From Petrotoga mobilis SJ95 (GTDB lineage Bacteria > Thermotogota > Thermotogae > Petrotogales > Petrotogaceae): 64,000 nt of DNA. The notes under the pieces were generated by a model. It made no database searches. It was not told the DNA's origin and saw nothing but the letters and a program-made list of their open reading frames with translations. The stretch's first letter is position 1; each line of letters opens with the position of its first letter. The DNA is taken from NCBI RefSeq assembly GCF_000018605.1, contig NC_010003.1, positions 1,898,501 through 1,962,500 of the forward strand, written 5' to 3'. The translations under genes and the position numbers were made by a program. Positions 53,975 to 63,760 of the stretch are shown piece after piece.

Positions 53975-54982
53975 GTGTCTCTGAGAAATTATATTATTGT
54001 GAGGATCTTGTTGGCTATTCCCATGCTTTTTGTTCTCCTAGTAGTAATATTTTTTGTTATTAGGATAATTCCCGGAGATCCCGTTGCAGCAATGTTAGGT
54101 GGAAGAGCCTCTCAAGAAGTTATTGAAGCCAGGAGAGCAGAATTAGGACTTAACGATCCCATATTGGTTCAATTTTTTAAATACGTAGGGGGACTGTTCA
54201 AAGGTGACTTGGGAACTTCAACAATGACGGGAAGGCCTGTGCTTGATGAGATCTTAGAAAGATTTCCTGCAACACTTGAATTAACGATTTTTGCGTTTAT
54301 TGTAGCAGTAGTTATAGGGGTCTTTTGGGGTTCAAAAGCTGCACAAAAAAGAGACAAACCCGTAGATATAATTGCCAGAGGATTTTCGATGCTTATGTAT
54401 GCTGTACCGGTATTTTGGTTTGGTTTGATGATGCAATTCATTTTTGGAATGCAGTTGAAATGGCTACCTATTGCCGGAAGGATCGGCGCTACAGTGCAAT
54501 TCGAAGAAATTACAGGTTTGTTTTTACTGGATTCCCTTTTAAGAGGTAATTGGACTGCTTTTTGGGATGTTCTGCAACATTTGTTGTTACCTGGTATTAC
54601 TCTTGGCCTTGTTATCTCAAGTATTTTTTTAAGAATGGTGAGGAATAATACAATTCTAACGTTAACCTCTGATTATGTTAAATCTGCTAAAGCAAGGGGT
54701 ATACCTGAAAATAGAATATTATACAGGCATGCTTTAAGGAACGCTTTAGTTCCTATTTTAACAGTAATGGGATTACAGCTCGCACTATTGATGGCTGGAG
54801 CTGTTTTAACTGAAACAACTTTTTCTTGGCCAGGGATAGGGAGTTACCTCATCATGAAAATCAGATACAGAGATTTTCCCGCCATTCAAGGAACGATAGT
54901 TTTTTTCGCAATTTTCGTAATTATAATTAACATCATAGTAGAAATTATCAACGCGTTAATAGACCCAAGAGTAAGGTACTGA
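53975..54982 (+). CDS. DppB/OppB-type ABC transporter permease
   Basis: This 335-residue permease has an N-terminal membrane segment (IIVRILLAIPMLFVLLVVIFFV) starting with residues 7-26, the EAA-type loop (YVKSAKARGIPENRILYRHALRNAL) and GDLGTS. The start is GTG 53975 behind AAGAAGGGTG. Part of a four-gene set with dppC-, dppD- and dppF-like genes. Confidence 0.93.
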   Translation: MSLRNYIIVRILLAIPMLFVLLVVIFFVIRIIPGDPVAAMLGGRASQEVIEARRAELGLNDPILVQFFKYVGGLFKGDLGTSTMTGRPVLDEILERFPATLELTIFAFIVAVVIGVFWGSKAAQKRDKPVDIIARGFSMLMYAVPVFWFGLMMQFIFGMQLKWLPIAGRIGATVQFEEITGLFLLDSLLRGNWTAFWDVLQHLLLPGITLGLVISSIFLRMVRNNTILTLTSDYVKSAKARGIPENRILYRHALRNALVPILTVMGLQLALLMAGAVLTETTFSWPGIGSYLIMKIRYRDFPAIQGTIVFFAIFVIIINIIVEIINALIDPRVRY

Positions 54983-54995
54983 GGAGGGTATAAAA

Positions 54996-55871
54996 TTGGA
55001 AGAACATAAATTCATTTCATCGAAGATTGGAAAGGGCTTCTCCAGATTCTTTAGAGGTTCCAATGCATGGCTTACCTTCATAGGTATGGTTATTTTAATT
55101 TTTTACATTTTTTTAGCCATTTTTTCACCTCAAATAGCTCCTTACGACCCTACAGAAAGGGTTGGAAGATCTTTAACCCCTCCGAGTAATGAATTTTGGT
55201 TTGGAACAGACAACCTCGGTAGGGACGTATTTAGTAGGGTTGTTTATGGGGCTAGAATAGCCTTAACAATAGCTTTTGTTTCTGTGGCAATAGCTTCTGC
55301 TATTGGTATACCGTTAGGTTTATTATCTGGATTTGTGGGCGGAATATTCGATAGAATAATGACCATAGTTATGGATGCTATATATTCTTTTCCAGGTTTG
55401 ATTCTTGCCATAGCGATAGCTGCATTTTTAGGACCAGGTATTATGAATATCGCTATTTCAATAGCCGTTGTTTACATACCCACATACTTTAGGGTAATTA
55501 GGAATCAAGTATCTTCAGTAAAAAATGAACTTTATGTCGATGGTGCAAGGGCTATAGGCGCTTCGAACTTGTCTATTTTGGGAAGGTATATACTTCCAAA
55601 TGTGCTTCCGTCCGTTGTGGTTGTGCTTTCTATGAACCTAGCAGACGCCATAATGACAGAAGCTGGACTAAGCTTTTTGGGATTAGGCATAGCTCCTCCA
55701 ACTCCCGATTGGGGTTTTGATTTAAGTAACGGTCAAAGATTCATTTTGAGTGGTGCTTGGTGGGCTTTGACGTTTCCCGGTGTTGCTATAATGACTGTTA
55801 CACTAGGATTTTCCATGTTCAGCGAAGGGTTGAACGAGATGCTGAATCCAACAATTAGGGAAAGAAGGTAG
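54996..55871 (+). CDS. DppC/OppC-type ABC transporter permease
   Basis: This 291-residue permease has six hydrophobic segments, GTDNLGRDVFSRVVYGAR (the family N-terminal signature) and the EAA-loop YVDGARAIGASNLSILGRYI. The start is TTG 54996, behind GAGGAGGG. The next ATPase starts 5 bases after the stop. Confidence 0.94.
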   Translation: MEEHKFISSKIGKGFSRFFRGSNAWLTFIGMVILIFYIFLAIFSPQIAPYDPTERVGRSLTPPSNEFWFGTDNLGRDVFSRVVYGARIALTIAFVSVAIASAIGIPLGLLSGFVGGIFDRIMTIVMDAIYSFPGLILAIAIAAFLGPGIMNIAISIAVVYIPTYFRVIRNQVSSVKNELYVDGARAIGASNLSILGRYILPNVLPSVVVVLSMNLADAIMTEAGLSFLGLGIAPPTPDWGFDLSNGQRFILSGAWWALTFPGVAIMTVTLGFSMFSEGLNEMLNPTIRERR

Positions 55872-55876
55872 TAAGA

Positions 55877-56866
55877 GTGCTTGAAGTGAAAAATCTGAAA
55901 GTTTATTATAAAAGTGAAGAAGGGATTATAAAAGCGGTTGACGATGTTAGTTTTAAGGTAAAAGACGGAGAAACCCTGGGCCTAGTGGGAGAATCGGGCT
56001 GTGGGAAGTCTACCTTAGGACAAGCTATAATGAAAATATTACCGTTAAATGCACGATTGTACGGCGAAATTATATTAAATGGTCAAAATATTATTAAAAT
56101 GAACGAAAAACAAATGCGAGAAATTCGTGGTAGAGATATTACCATGATCTTTCAAGATCCGATGACTTCTCTCAATCCCATCATGAAAGTCAAAGACCTG
56201 TTTGTTGAAATTGTAAGAGCTCATTTTCCCGATATATCTAAAGAAAAAGCTATAGAAATGGGTGGTGGTGTCCTAAAGGATGTGGGAATAGACCCAAGCA
56301 GGATGAACCAATATACATTTCAATTCAGTGGTGGTATGAGACAAAGGGTGATGATCGCCCTAGGTCTTGTTTTAAAACCGTCCTTTGTCATTTCTGATGA
56401 GCCAACAACTTCTTTGGATGTCATAGTTCAAGCACAAATAATAGAGTTGATGAATAAATTAAGGGATGAATATCAAATGTCTATGTTGCTTATAACACAT
56501 GATTTAGGTGTAGTTGCTCAACTTGCAGATAAGATTGGAGTAATGTATGCCGGTCATTTGGTGGAAATATCTTCAAAGGAAAATATTTATTACAATCCCA
56601 AGCACCCTTATACAAAAGCTCTTTTAGATTCAATCCCAAATACAGATATCAACGACAAAGATTTAAAATATATTCCTGGAAGTCCTCCAGATTTAGGTAA
56701 ACCTCCAAAAGGATGCCGATTCGCCCCTCGGTGTGAGTACGCTATGGATATCTGCCATGAGCAGGAGCCCCCAAGTTTTTTAATCGAAGGATCGGAAGTT
56801 AAGTGCTGGCTTTATGAAAATTCTCAAGATTTAAATAATGTAAATGTAGGTGGTACTAATGACTGA
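55877..56866 (+). CDS. DppD/OppD-type ABC transporter ATPase
   Basis: This 329-residue ATPase has Walker [10 protein letters not shown], signature FSGGMRQRV, Walker [13 protein letters not shown] and the C-terminal oligopeptide-transporter extension with Cys-rich [15 protein letters not shown] (a likely FeS or zinc-like cluster site). The start is GTG 55877. It overlaps the next gene. Confidence 0.95.
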   Translation: MLEVKNLKVYYKSEEGIIKAVDDVSFKVKDGETLGLVGESGCGKSTLGQAIMKILPLNARLYGEIILNGQNIIKMNEKQMREIRGRDITMIFQDPMTSLNPIMKVKDLFVEIVRAHFPDISKEKAIEMGGGVLKDVGIDPSRMNQYTFQFSGGMRQRVMIALGLVLKPSFVISDEPTTSLDVIVQAQIIELMNKLRDEYQMSMLLITHDLGVVAQLADKIGVMYAGHLVEISSKENIYYNPKHPYTKALLDSIPNTDINDKDLKYIPGSPPDLGKPPKGCRFAPRCEYAMDICHEQEPPSFLIEGSEVKCWLYENSQDLNNVNVGGTND

Positions 56867-57872
56867 AAATACAATCTTAAAAGTTCAAGGTTTGAAAAAA
56901 TATTTTCCTCTAAAAAGAACGGTGGGGGAAGTTTTAACTAGAACTCCACCAAAATATGTAAGGGCGGTAGATGAGATTAATTTTGAAGTAAAAAAAGGTG
57001 AAACTCTTGGTTTAGTTGGTGAATCAGGAAGCGGGAAAACAACTACAGGTAGGCTGATTACAAGGTTAGAAGATCCCACTGAAGGAAAAATTTTATTCAA
57101 AGAAAAAGACATCAGTACATTAACAAAAAAAGAATTAAAACACATAAGAAAAGAGATTCAAATAATCTTTCAAGACCCACTTGCAGCCTTGAACCCTCAT
57201 ATGAGGATCGGTGAAGCTGTGATGCATCCTCTAGAAATACACAATATTGGCAAAGACCATTCCGAAAGACAAAAGCTTGTTATGGAGATGTTGGAAAGGG
57301 TACAGTTATCACCTGCAAGTGAGTATTATTATAGATATCCTCGTGATTTATCTGGTGGTCAAAGGCAAAGGGTTGTAATAGCAAGAGCTTTGATCTTAAA
57401 GCCTACTTTTGTTGTGGCGGATGAAGCAGTTGCGATGTTGGATGTCTCTGTTAGATCCCAATTGTTGCAACTGATGATCAACTTAAAAAACGATTTTGAT
57501 CTGACTTATCTTTTCATCACACACGATTTAGCTACAACCAAATATATATGTGACAGAATCGCCGTAATGTACTTGGGCAAAATTATCGAAGTTGGAAATT
57601 TTGAGCAAATATATACAAAACCCAAACATCCGTACACTCAAGCTCTAATATCAGCCGTTCCTGAACCTGACCCCAAGAGCAAGAAAAGAAGAATAATACC
57701 TCAAGGGGAAGTTCCAAGTGCCGTTAACATCCCTACAGGTTGTAGGTTTCATCCTCGATGCCCGTATGCAAAAGAAATTTGTAAAATTAAAGAACCCATT
57801 TTGAAAAATGTTGAAAACCAAGAAGTTGCCTGTCATCTCTATGATTCAGAATATGAAAAGAGTGCCGTTTAG
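56859..57872 (+). CDS. DppF/OppF-type ABC transporter ATPase
   Basis: About 337 residues. Walker A GESGSGKTT, signature LSGGQRQRV and Walker B VVADEAVAMLD, in which the Pro after Glu is replaced by Ala; the C-terminal extension has GCRFHPRCPYAKEIC. ATG 56859 is just after AGGTGG; an in-frame GTG at 56850 overlaps that site. It ends the operon and converges on murJ with 3 bases between, with no terminator visible. Confidence 0.94.
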   Translation: MTENTILKVQGLKKYFPLKRTVGEVLTRTPPKYVRAVDEINFEVKKGETLGLVGESGSGKTTTGRLITRLEDPTEGKILFKEKDISTLTKKELKHIRKEIQIIFQDPLAALNPHMRIGEAVMHPLEIHNIGKDHSERQKLVMEMLERVQLSPASEYYYRYPRDLSGGQRQRVVIARALILKPTFVVADEAVAMLDVSVRSQLLQLMINLKNDFDLTYLFITHDLATTKYICDRIAVMYLGKIIEVGNFEQIYTKPKHPYTQALISAVPEPDPKSKKRRIIPQGEVPSAVNIPTGCRFHPRCPYAKEICKIKEPILKNVENQEVACHLYDSEYEKSAV

Positions 57873-57875
57873 ATC

Positions 57876-59360
57876 TTATTTTCTTTTCAAGAAAAGGTTT
57901 ATTGCTAATTTTAACTTTTTTGAACCTATAAGGTACGCTGATAGGAAGTAGACGATTACACTCAGAGCAATCAGGAGAACAACTAACAATCTCGAATCGA
58001 AAAATCCTTTACAAGTCACAATAAATATGGACATAAAAGCGCTTGCGATGAAAATTTTAAATATTTCTACCCAATCTTCACCAGTCAAACCTTTAATAAT
58101 ATTGAAACCAGTCATAAACATGCCGATAATTCCAGAAATAGAAGTTGCAAAGGCAATTCCAACAACACCATATCTGAAAGCCAACAAAACATCGAGAATT
58201 GCGTTCACTGAAAGCATTACAACTGCGACTAAAGAAGGATACCTTGTATTTAATTTAGAGTGATAAGTCCTAATGAAAATGGTATGTAAAGAATAAAATG
58301 GAAGCCCTATAGAATAATACAACAAAGTTTTTGCTGTTATCAACGTATCTTCAAAGGTAAAACTACCATGTTGATATATCAAAGCAACGATCTCATTGTT
58401 TAAAAATATCAAACCGAACATGGAAGGAATTGCAAAGAACAAAGTTAGTTCTATACTATCTTTCAAATTCTTGTTGTATTCTTTTTCATCTTTTATACTC
58501 GAAGAATACGATAATTTAGGTAAAAGGGCGTTTGCAACACTGATGGCGAATATGCTTAGAGGAAGCTGATAAATTCTCAGGGCGTATTGAATGGTCGAGA
58601 CACCGCCAGTACCCGTCCAGGTTGCGATATTGGTATCGACCAACGTATTCAAGGAAGCTACTGCTACTCCTAATAATGCGGGACCAAACAAGTTCATTAT
58701 ACTTTTCAGATCTTTGAAATTAAAATCAAGTGTCATCCGGAAGTGTATCTTTCTCAAAAGATAATAAACCAACAAAAACTGTAAAACTCCACCCACTGTG
58801 AATCCTATAGTTGGTCCCAATATTCTTGGGGAAAAGTAAGAAGATAAAAAGATAAAAACGATACTGCAAAGGTTGGATAAAGCTGGAGCGAAAGCAGGCC
58901 CAAAATAGATATCTTTACTATTTAAAACACCGGTAGCTATTGCCCACAAAGAGATAAAAATTATAAATGGATATGTAATTTTCAACAAATAAGAGGTTAA
59001 TTCCATAGTTGATTCGGACAAACCTGTTCCCAAAACTAAAACTATTTGGTCGGAAAAGAGATATACAGGTATATATAATAAAACAGTCGTTATTAATACA
59101 AACCATATTGTGGTGCTAAGAAAAACCTGAGAATCTTTTCCTTGTTTTCTTGTAAATAAAGGAATAAAAGCTGAGGAGAGGGCTCCATCAGCGAAGATTT
59201 TCCGAAGAAAAAAAGGTAGAAGAATGGCAACTAAATATGCATCGTACTCTGCACTAATCCCAAAATAATGAGCAAAGGTAGCATCCCGCAAAAGGCCTAA
59301 AAGTCTACTTATAAGAGTTGCCAAAGAGAAAAGAAATGTATGCCTCAACAATTTCGACAT
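57876..59360 (-). CDS. murJ: Lipid II flippase MurJ (MviN family)
   Basis: This is a 494-residue membrane protein with about 13-14 segments and the MviN opening (TLISRLLGLLRDATFAHYFG). It moves lipid II across the membrane for peptidoglycan synthesis. ATG has GGGGGCAT upstream. It starts a minus-strand set with upp, the kinase and the aldo-keto reductase upstream of it, although these have separate roles. Confidence 0.94.
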   Translation of the reverse strand: MSKLLRHTFLFSLATLISRLLGLLRDATFAHYFGISAEYDAYLVAILLPFFLRKIFADGALSSAFIPLFTRKQGKDSQVFLSTTIWFVLITTVLLYIPVYLFSDQIVLVLGTGLSESTMELTSYLLKITYPFIIFISLWAIATGVLNSKDIYFGPAFAPALSNLCSIVFIFLSSYFSPRILGPTIGFTVGGVLQFLLVYYLLRKIHFRMTLDFNFKDLKSIMNLFGPALLGVAVASLNTLVDTNIATWTGTGGVSTIQYALRIYQLPLSIFAISVANALLPKLSYSSSIKDEKEYNKNLKDSIELTLFFAIPSMFGLIFLNNEIVALIYQHGSFTFEDTLITAKTLLYYSIGLPFYSLHTIFIRTYHSKLNTRYPSLVAVVMLSVNAILDVLLAFRYGVVGIAFATSISGIIGMFMTGFNIIKGLTGEDWVEIFKIFIASAFMSIFIVTCKGFFDSRLLVVLLIALSVIVYFLSAYLIGSKKLKLAINLFLKRK

Positions 59361-59380
59361 CCAAATGCCCCCGATATTCT

Positions 59381-60010
<630 letters not shown>

Positions 60011-60037
60011 TTAAAATTTGCACCTCCCAAATCTTTG

Positions 60038-60973
60038 TTAAAATATCTTCTCGATTTTGACTTCATCTAAAAGCCTCAAAACGTCATTTTTTCTACAAAG
60101 TTCTGTTCCTGGAGTTATGACTGAGGCATTACCTGAGGCATTTGCCCATTTAAATGATTCTTCTACATTTGCGCCTTCTTCACGTTTTAAAACGTAAGCG
60201 GCAAGAAAGGAATCTCCGGATCCAACGGCACTTTGAACAGGGACATCTATGGAAGGAGAGTATAGGCAACTCTCCTTTGAGATAAACATAGCTCCGTTTG
60301 ATCCTAGAGTAAGCAATATTTCTTTTATTCCGTACTTATCAATTAGCTCCAAACCATATTTAGCAAGTTCGTCTTGGTCAATCTCATTTATTTTTTTATC
60401 AAGAACCCTTTGAAACTCGTATAAATTAGGTTTGATACAATCAGGGTGTGATTCGATTCCGACTTTTAAATTTTCACCATCGGCATCAAAATATACCTTA
60501 GCGTTTTTCCTTTTAAGGTAAGAAATTATTTCTGCATAAAAATTTGGGGTTACTCCTGGTGGCAAACTTCCTGAAATAACAACGGTATCATTTTCTCTGA
60601 TTAAAAGTTTGAGAGTCTCATACAGTTGGTTCAAATCAGTTTTTGGAATCTTTGGGCCCTGAACACTCAGCCGGTATTGAAAATTTTGCTCCTGTAGGAT
60701 GATGTTCATTCTCGTTTCTTTTGTAATTCTAACAGCTGTGTATATTACCCCTTCTTTGTCCAACATTTCCTCAATCTTTCTTCCGTTTTCACCACCAAGA
60801 AAAGAAATAGCTACGGACTTCCCATCTAATTCTTTGATTGCCCTAGAAACATCTATTCCTTTTCCTGCAGGATAGTCTTTTATCTTTTTAACACGGGTAG
60901 TATCATCTGTTTTTAATTTATCTACATAAAGGTATCTATCTAAACATGGATTAAGCGTTATTGTAAATATCAT
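60038..60973 (-). CDS. 1-phosphofructokinase-type PfkB kinase
   Basis: This 311-residue ribokinase-fold enzyme has NPCLDRYLYVDKL (8-20), PAGKGIDVSRAI, VISGSLPPGV and the catalytic GSGDSFLAAYV with Asp base. The pattern is that of FruK/LacC, kinases for fructose-1-phosphate or tagatose-6-phosphate. No PTS genes are near. ATG is behind AAAGGAG. Confidence 0.88.
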   Translation of the reverse strand: MIFTITLNPCLDRYLYVDKLKTDDTTRVKKIKDYPAGKGIDVSRAIKELDGKSVAISFLGGENGRKIEEMLDKEGVIYTAVRITKETRMNIILQEQNFQYRLSVQGPKIPKTDLNQLYETLKLLIRENDTVVISGSLPPGVTPNFYAEIISYLKRKNAKVYFDADGENLKVGIESHPDCIKPNLYEFQRVLDKKINEIDQDELAKYGLELIDKYGIKEILLTLGSNGAMFISKESCLYSPSIDVPVQSAVGSGDSFLAAYVLKREEGANVEESFKWANASGNASVITPGTELCRKNDVLRLLDEVKIEKIF

Positions 60974-60991
60974 ATAAAATCATCGTCTCCT

Positions 60992-61888
60992 TTACGGTAC
61001 ATCATGGCCGAGGGCAGCTTCATAGATTTTAAACCATTGCTCCCTCGTCATTTCTACGTTCAGAGCTTCAACAGCGTTCTTAAGTCTTTCTAATCTACCG
61101 CTTCCAGAAACAGGGATTATCCCGACAGTATGGTTTAAAAGCCAAGCATAGACAACAGTATCTATTGAATCAATATCCAGTTCTTTGCCAACTTCTTTCA
61201 ACGTTGTCAATATTCTTACTGATTTATCGTTTGAACCATCGAATAACTTCCCGCCAGCCAAAGGTGACCAAGCCATTGGATTGATATTTTTCCCTTTTAG
61301 AAAATAAATATTATCGTTTTCAAAATGTTCTAAGTTGAATGGAGAGATTTCTATCTGATTAGTCACCAAAGGAAGATTCAATTTCGATTGTAAAGCTTCA
61401 AACTGATTGATGGTGAAGTTTGACACTCCGAAGAAACGAACTTTACCAGATTTGTGTAATTCTAAGAAGGCTTCTGCAATTTCTTCTGGGTTCATGAAGG
61501 GATCTGGGCGATGTATCAGTAGTAAATCGATATAATCGGTATGAAGACTACGAAGGGAATTATCTACAGATTTCAGAATATGTTCTTTGCTAGTATCGTA
61601 ATAATGAATTCTTTTTGTCTCCTTGTTAGGAAGTACTATGCCACACTTGGTTACAATTTGCATCTTATCTCTTAAAGAAGGATTTGACTTTAAAACTTCT
61701 CCAAATAAGCCTTCACAAGTATAATTTCCATAAATATCGGCATGATCGAAAGTAGTTACTCCTAAATCTATCGCTTTCATAATAAATTTTTCTGTTTGTT
61801 CTGTTGAAAAATTCCAGTCTCTAAGTCTCATCATCCCTTGTACTATTCTTGATAAATACAAACCACTATTAGAAACGTTGACTTGCAT
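60992..61888 (-). CDS. Aldo-keto reductase (YdhF-like)
   Basis: This 298-residue AKR has the tetrad pattern: Asp in FDHADIYGNY with the catalytic Tyr, Lys in TKCGIV, His in LLIHRPDPF, and a C-terminal NADPH-binding part (PVSGSGRLERL). The substrate is unknown. Its ATG is preceded by AGAGGTG and an extended -10 promoter at 61945-61937. Divergent from the HAD gene. Confidence 0.93.
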   Translation of the reverse strand: MQVNVSNSGLYLSRIVQGMMRLRDWNFSTEQTEKFIMKAIDLGVTTFDHADIYGNYTCEGLFGEVLKSNPSLRDKMQIVTKCGIVLPNKETKRIHYYDTSKEHILKSVDNSLRSLHTDYIDLLLIHRPDPFMNPEEIAEAFLELHKSGKVRFFGVSNFTINQFEALQSKLNLPLVTNQIEISPFNLEHFENDNIYFLKGKNINPMAWSPLAGGKLFDGSNDKSVRILTTLKEVGKELDIDSIDTVVYAWLLNHTVGIIPVSGSGRLERLKNAVEALNVEMTREQWFKIYEAALGHDVP

Positions 61889-61936
61889 TATTTCACCTCT
61901 TGATCTAGAAGAATTTGAATACTTTTTATTCCATTT

Positions 61937-61945
61937 ATTATAACA
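61937..61945 (-). promoter_or_regulatory. Extended -10 promoter of the aldo-keto reductase
   Basis: TGTTATAAT on the minus strand, about 50 bases before the start. No clear -35. Confidence 0.55.
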
Positions 61946-62002
61946 TATTTTATTCTTAGCTATCGTTTGAAATAGAAAAAAAGCAACAAACTTTTAATTT
62001 TT

Positions 62003-62011
62003 TGATATAAT
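62003..62011 (+). promoter_or_regulatory. Extended -10 promoter of the HAD gene
   Basis: TGATATAAT on the plus strand, upstream of the G-rich tandem leader. No clear -35. Confidence 0.55.
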
Positions 62012-62060
62012 TAAATGCATAAGCAGGTCTGCGGGTCAAAAGGGTAAAGGCTCCTTTTGC

Positions 62061-62134
62061 TTATGGGTGGGGAGCTGGATGAAATGACAAAAGAATCTTT
62101 TCCTTATGGGTGGGGAGCGGGGCGAAGGGGCGCT
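62061..62134 (+). repeat. G-rich leader repeat before the HAD gene, with a tandem unit
   Basis: Two units, each starting TTATGGGTGGGGAG (62061 and 62104). The second runs on through the quadruplex-like core (62108-62130: G3, T, G4, AGC, G4, CGAA, G4) and ends CGCTA. About 48-60 bases upstream of the gene start. Confidence 0.9.
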
Positions 62135-62181
62135 AATAAAAGGTTTAGAGTTTCTAAAAACAGAATTAAATTTTAAAAAAG

Positions 62182-63015
62182 GTGGTTTTTACTCTGATAA
62201 ACGATATAAAAACAATCGAAAAATTACAACAAATAGAACTCTTCGTTTTAGATATAGACGGTACTTTTTATGTCAGCCAAAAGTTAGTTAACGGTGCACT
62301 AAAATTCTCCAACCTTTTAAAAAAGCAAAATAAAAAGCTTGTCTTTTTAACCAACAATTCAAACAAATCGAAGAAAGAATACCAACAAGAGTTTGACGCT
62401 TTAAACTATCCAATAAAAGAAAACGAAATCTACACAGCAGGTATCGCTGCTGCAGAATATATAAAAGATAAGTTTGGGACAAAAAGGATTTTTTTGGTGG
62501 CTACTCCCTCAATGATAGAAGAATATGAAAGATTTGGACATCAAATTGTTACAGATTTCCCTGAGATGGTGGTAGTTACTTTCGATAAAAGTTTAACCTA
62601 TGATAAGTTAGCAAAAGCCTCCATATTTGTATCTAAAGGAGCCTTCTTTTTTGTTACCAATCCAGATTTGAACTGTCCAACTGAAGAAGGGCCTATCCCC
62701 GATACCGCTGCTATTGCAAGTGTAGTATCTAAAGCATGCAATAAAGAACCCGACATCATCTTTGGGAAACCAGATCCCAAGATTTTAGAAATGATAATGA
62801 AAGATTATCAAGTAACCCCAGAAAAAACCTGTATAGTTGGAGACAGGTTGTATACCGATATATTAATTGGAATAAACGCTGGTACGTTATCTACATTAGT
62901 ATTAACCGGGGAAGCAAAATTAGAGGACCTAAAAGATTCTGCAATAAAACCGGATCTTGTAGTTGACGATTTAGGACAACTTGCAGATCTAATCATAGAT
63001 GGGGGACGTGGCTAA
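62182..63015 (+). CDS. HAD-IIA (NagD-like) sugar phosphatase
   Basis: This 277-residue HAD phosphatase has motif I LDIDGTFYV, FLTNNSNKSKKEY, GKPDPKIL and motif IV VGDRLYTDILIG. Family members hydrolyse sugar phosphates or nucleotides. The start is uncertain. GTG 62182 is inside the GGTGG ribosome site, whereas CTG 62194 is 8 bases past it; no ATG is suitable. Preceded by the tandem G-rich leader. Confidence 0.92.
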   Translation: MVFTLINDIKTIEKLQQIELFVLDIDGTFYVSQKLVNGALKFSNLLKKQNKKLVFLTNNSNKSKKEYQQEFDALNYPIKENEIYTAGIAAAEYIKDKFGTKRIFLVATPSMIEEYERFGHQIVTDFPEMVVVTFDKSLTYDKLAKASIFVSKGAFFFVTNPDLNCPTEEGPIPDTAAIASVVSKACNKEPDIIFGKPDPKILEMIMKDYQVTPEKTCIVGDRLYTDILIGINAGTLSTLVLTGEAKLEDLKDSAIKPDLVVDDLGQLADLIIDGGRG

Positions 63016-63032
63016 AGGTATAGTCTTTTGTT

Positions 63033-63153
63033 CTTCCGTAGATGGGGGGAAATGGATAAAAGGACAAAGAATCTTTTCCTTATGGGTGGGGAGTTGGATG
63101 AAAGGGTAAAGAACCTTTTCCTTATGGGCGGGTTGCGGGGCGAAGGGGCGCTA
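63033..63153 (+). repeat. G-rich leader repeat before the MetH activation gene, three tandem units
   Basis: Three successive units (from about 63037, 63080 and 63122) of the pattern TTATGGGTGGGGAG with GGATGAAA-type tails. The last is quadruplex-like: G3, C, G3, TTGC, G4, CGAA, G4 (63126-63148), ending CGCTA. About 52 bases before the start. Confidence 0.9.
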
Positions 63154-63205
63154 TCGCAGGACTTTCTAAAGATGTTATTATCGAAATAACAGGAGGGGGA
63201 ATTTT

Positions 63206-63760
63206 ATTAAAATCTACATTCCAGAAACTTATGAAATAATGCCTCAAAAAAAAATATACTTACTCCGAGCAGGCTTCAATGGATCTAAATTCCAAATCAA
63301 CGACAAATTAAAAGAAGAAATAAATAAAATATACAAGATCGGCTTAGAATTAGCACAACCAAAAGCCATATGTGACACATATAAAGTAGACTCACTTCCA
63401 AAAGAGCTGATTCCTAAATCTTTCGAAGGTGTTAAGTCGATCACTTTTTTTGTATCCACCTTAGGATACGAAATAGACAACTATATATCAAACGCCAATA
63501 CTCTCTCTTCCATGTTAATGGATGCTTGGGCTTCAGAAGCCATAGAAGCGTTCAACGAATCTATCGATAAAAAACTTAGAAAAGATTTCGGTAAAGGTAC
63601 CAGGAGATTTTCTCCTGGATATTCGGATATAGATGTGAGAAAAAATTGGGATATCGTCTGTAATTTACTCAAAACAGAGATAGTAGTTGTCAACAAAGAA
63701 ACTGGTATCATAACTCCAAGAAAAAGTACTGTATGTATGATAGGGTGGTATGATGAATAG
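63206..63760 (+). CDS. Methionine synthase activation (AdoMet-binding) domain as a separate protein
   Basis: About 184 residues. The pattern SLPKELIPKSFEGVK to GKGTRRFSPGYSDIDV and the final CMIGWYDE match the C-terminal activation domain of B12-dependent methionine synthase, which uses AdoMet and a reductant to rescue inactive cobalamin. In Thermotoga it is likewise separate. AGGAGGGGG (63191-63199) lies 9 bases before ATT 63206, which continues in frame to ATG 63239. I therefore place the start at ATT; the ATG has no ribosome site. The metH gene overlaps the stop. Confidence 0.88.
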   Translation: MKIYIPETYEIMPQKKIYLLRAGFNGSKFQINDKLKEEINKIYKIGLELAQPKAICDTYKVDSLPKELIPKSFEGVKSITFFVSTLGYEIDNYISNANTLSSMLMDAWASEAIEAFNESIDKKLRKDFGKGTRRFSPGYSDIDVRKNWDIVCNLLKTEIVVVNKETGIITPRKSTVCMIGWYDE

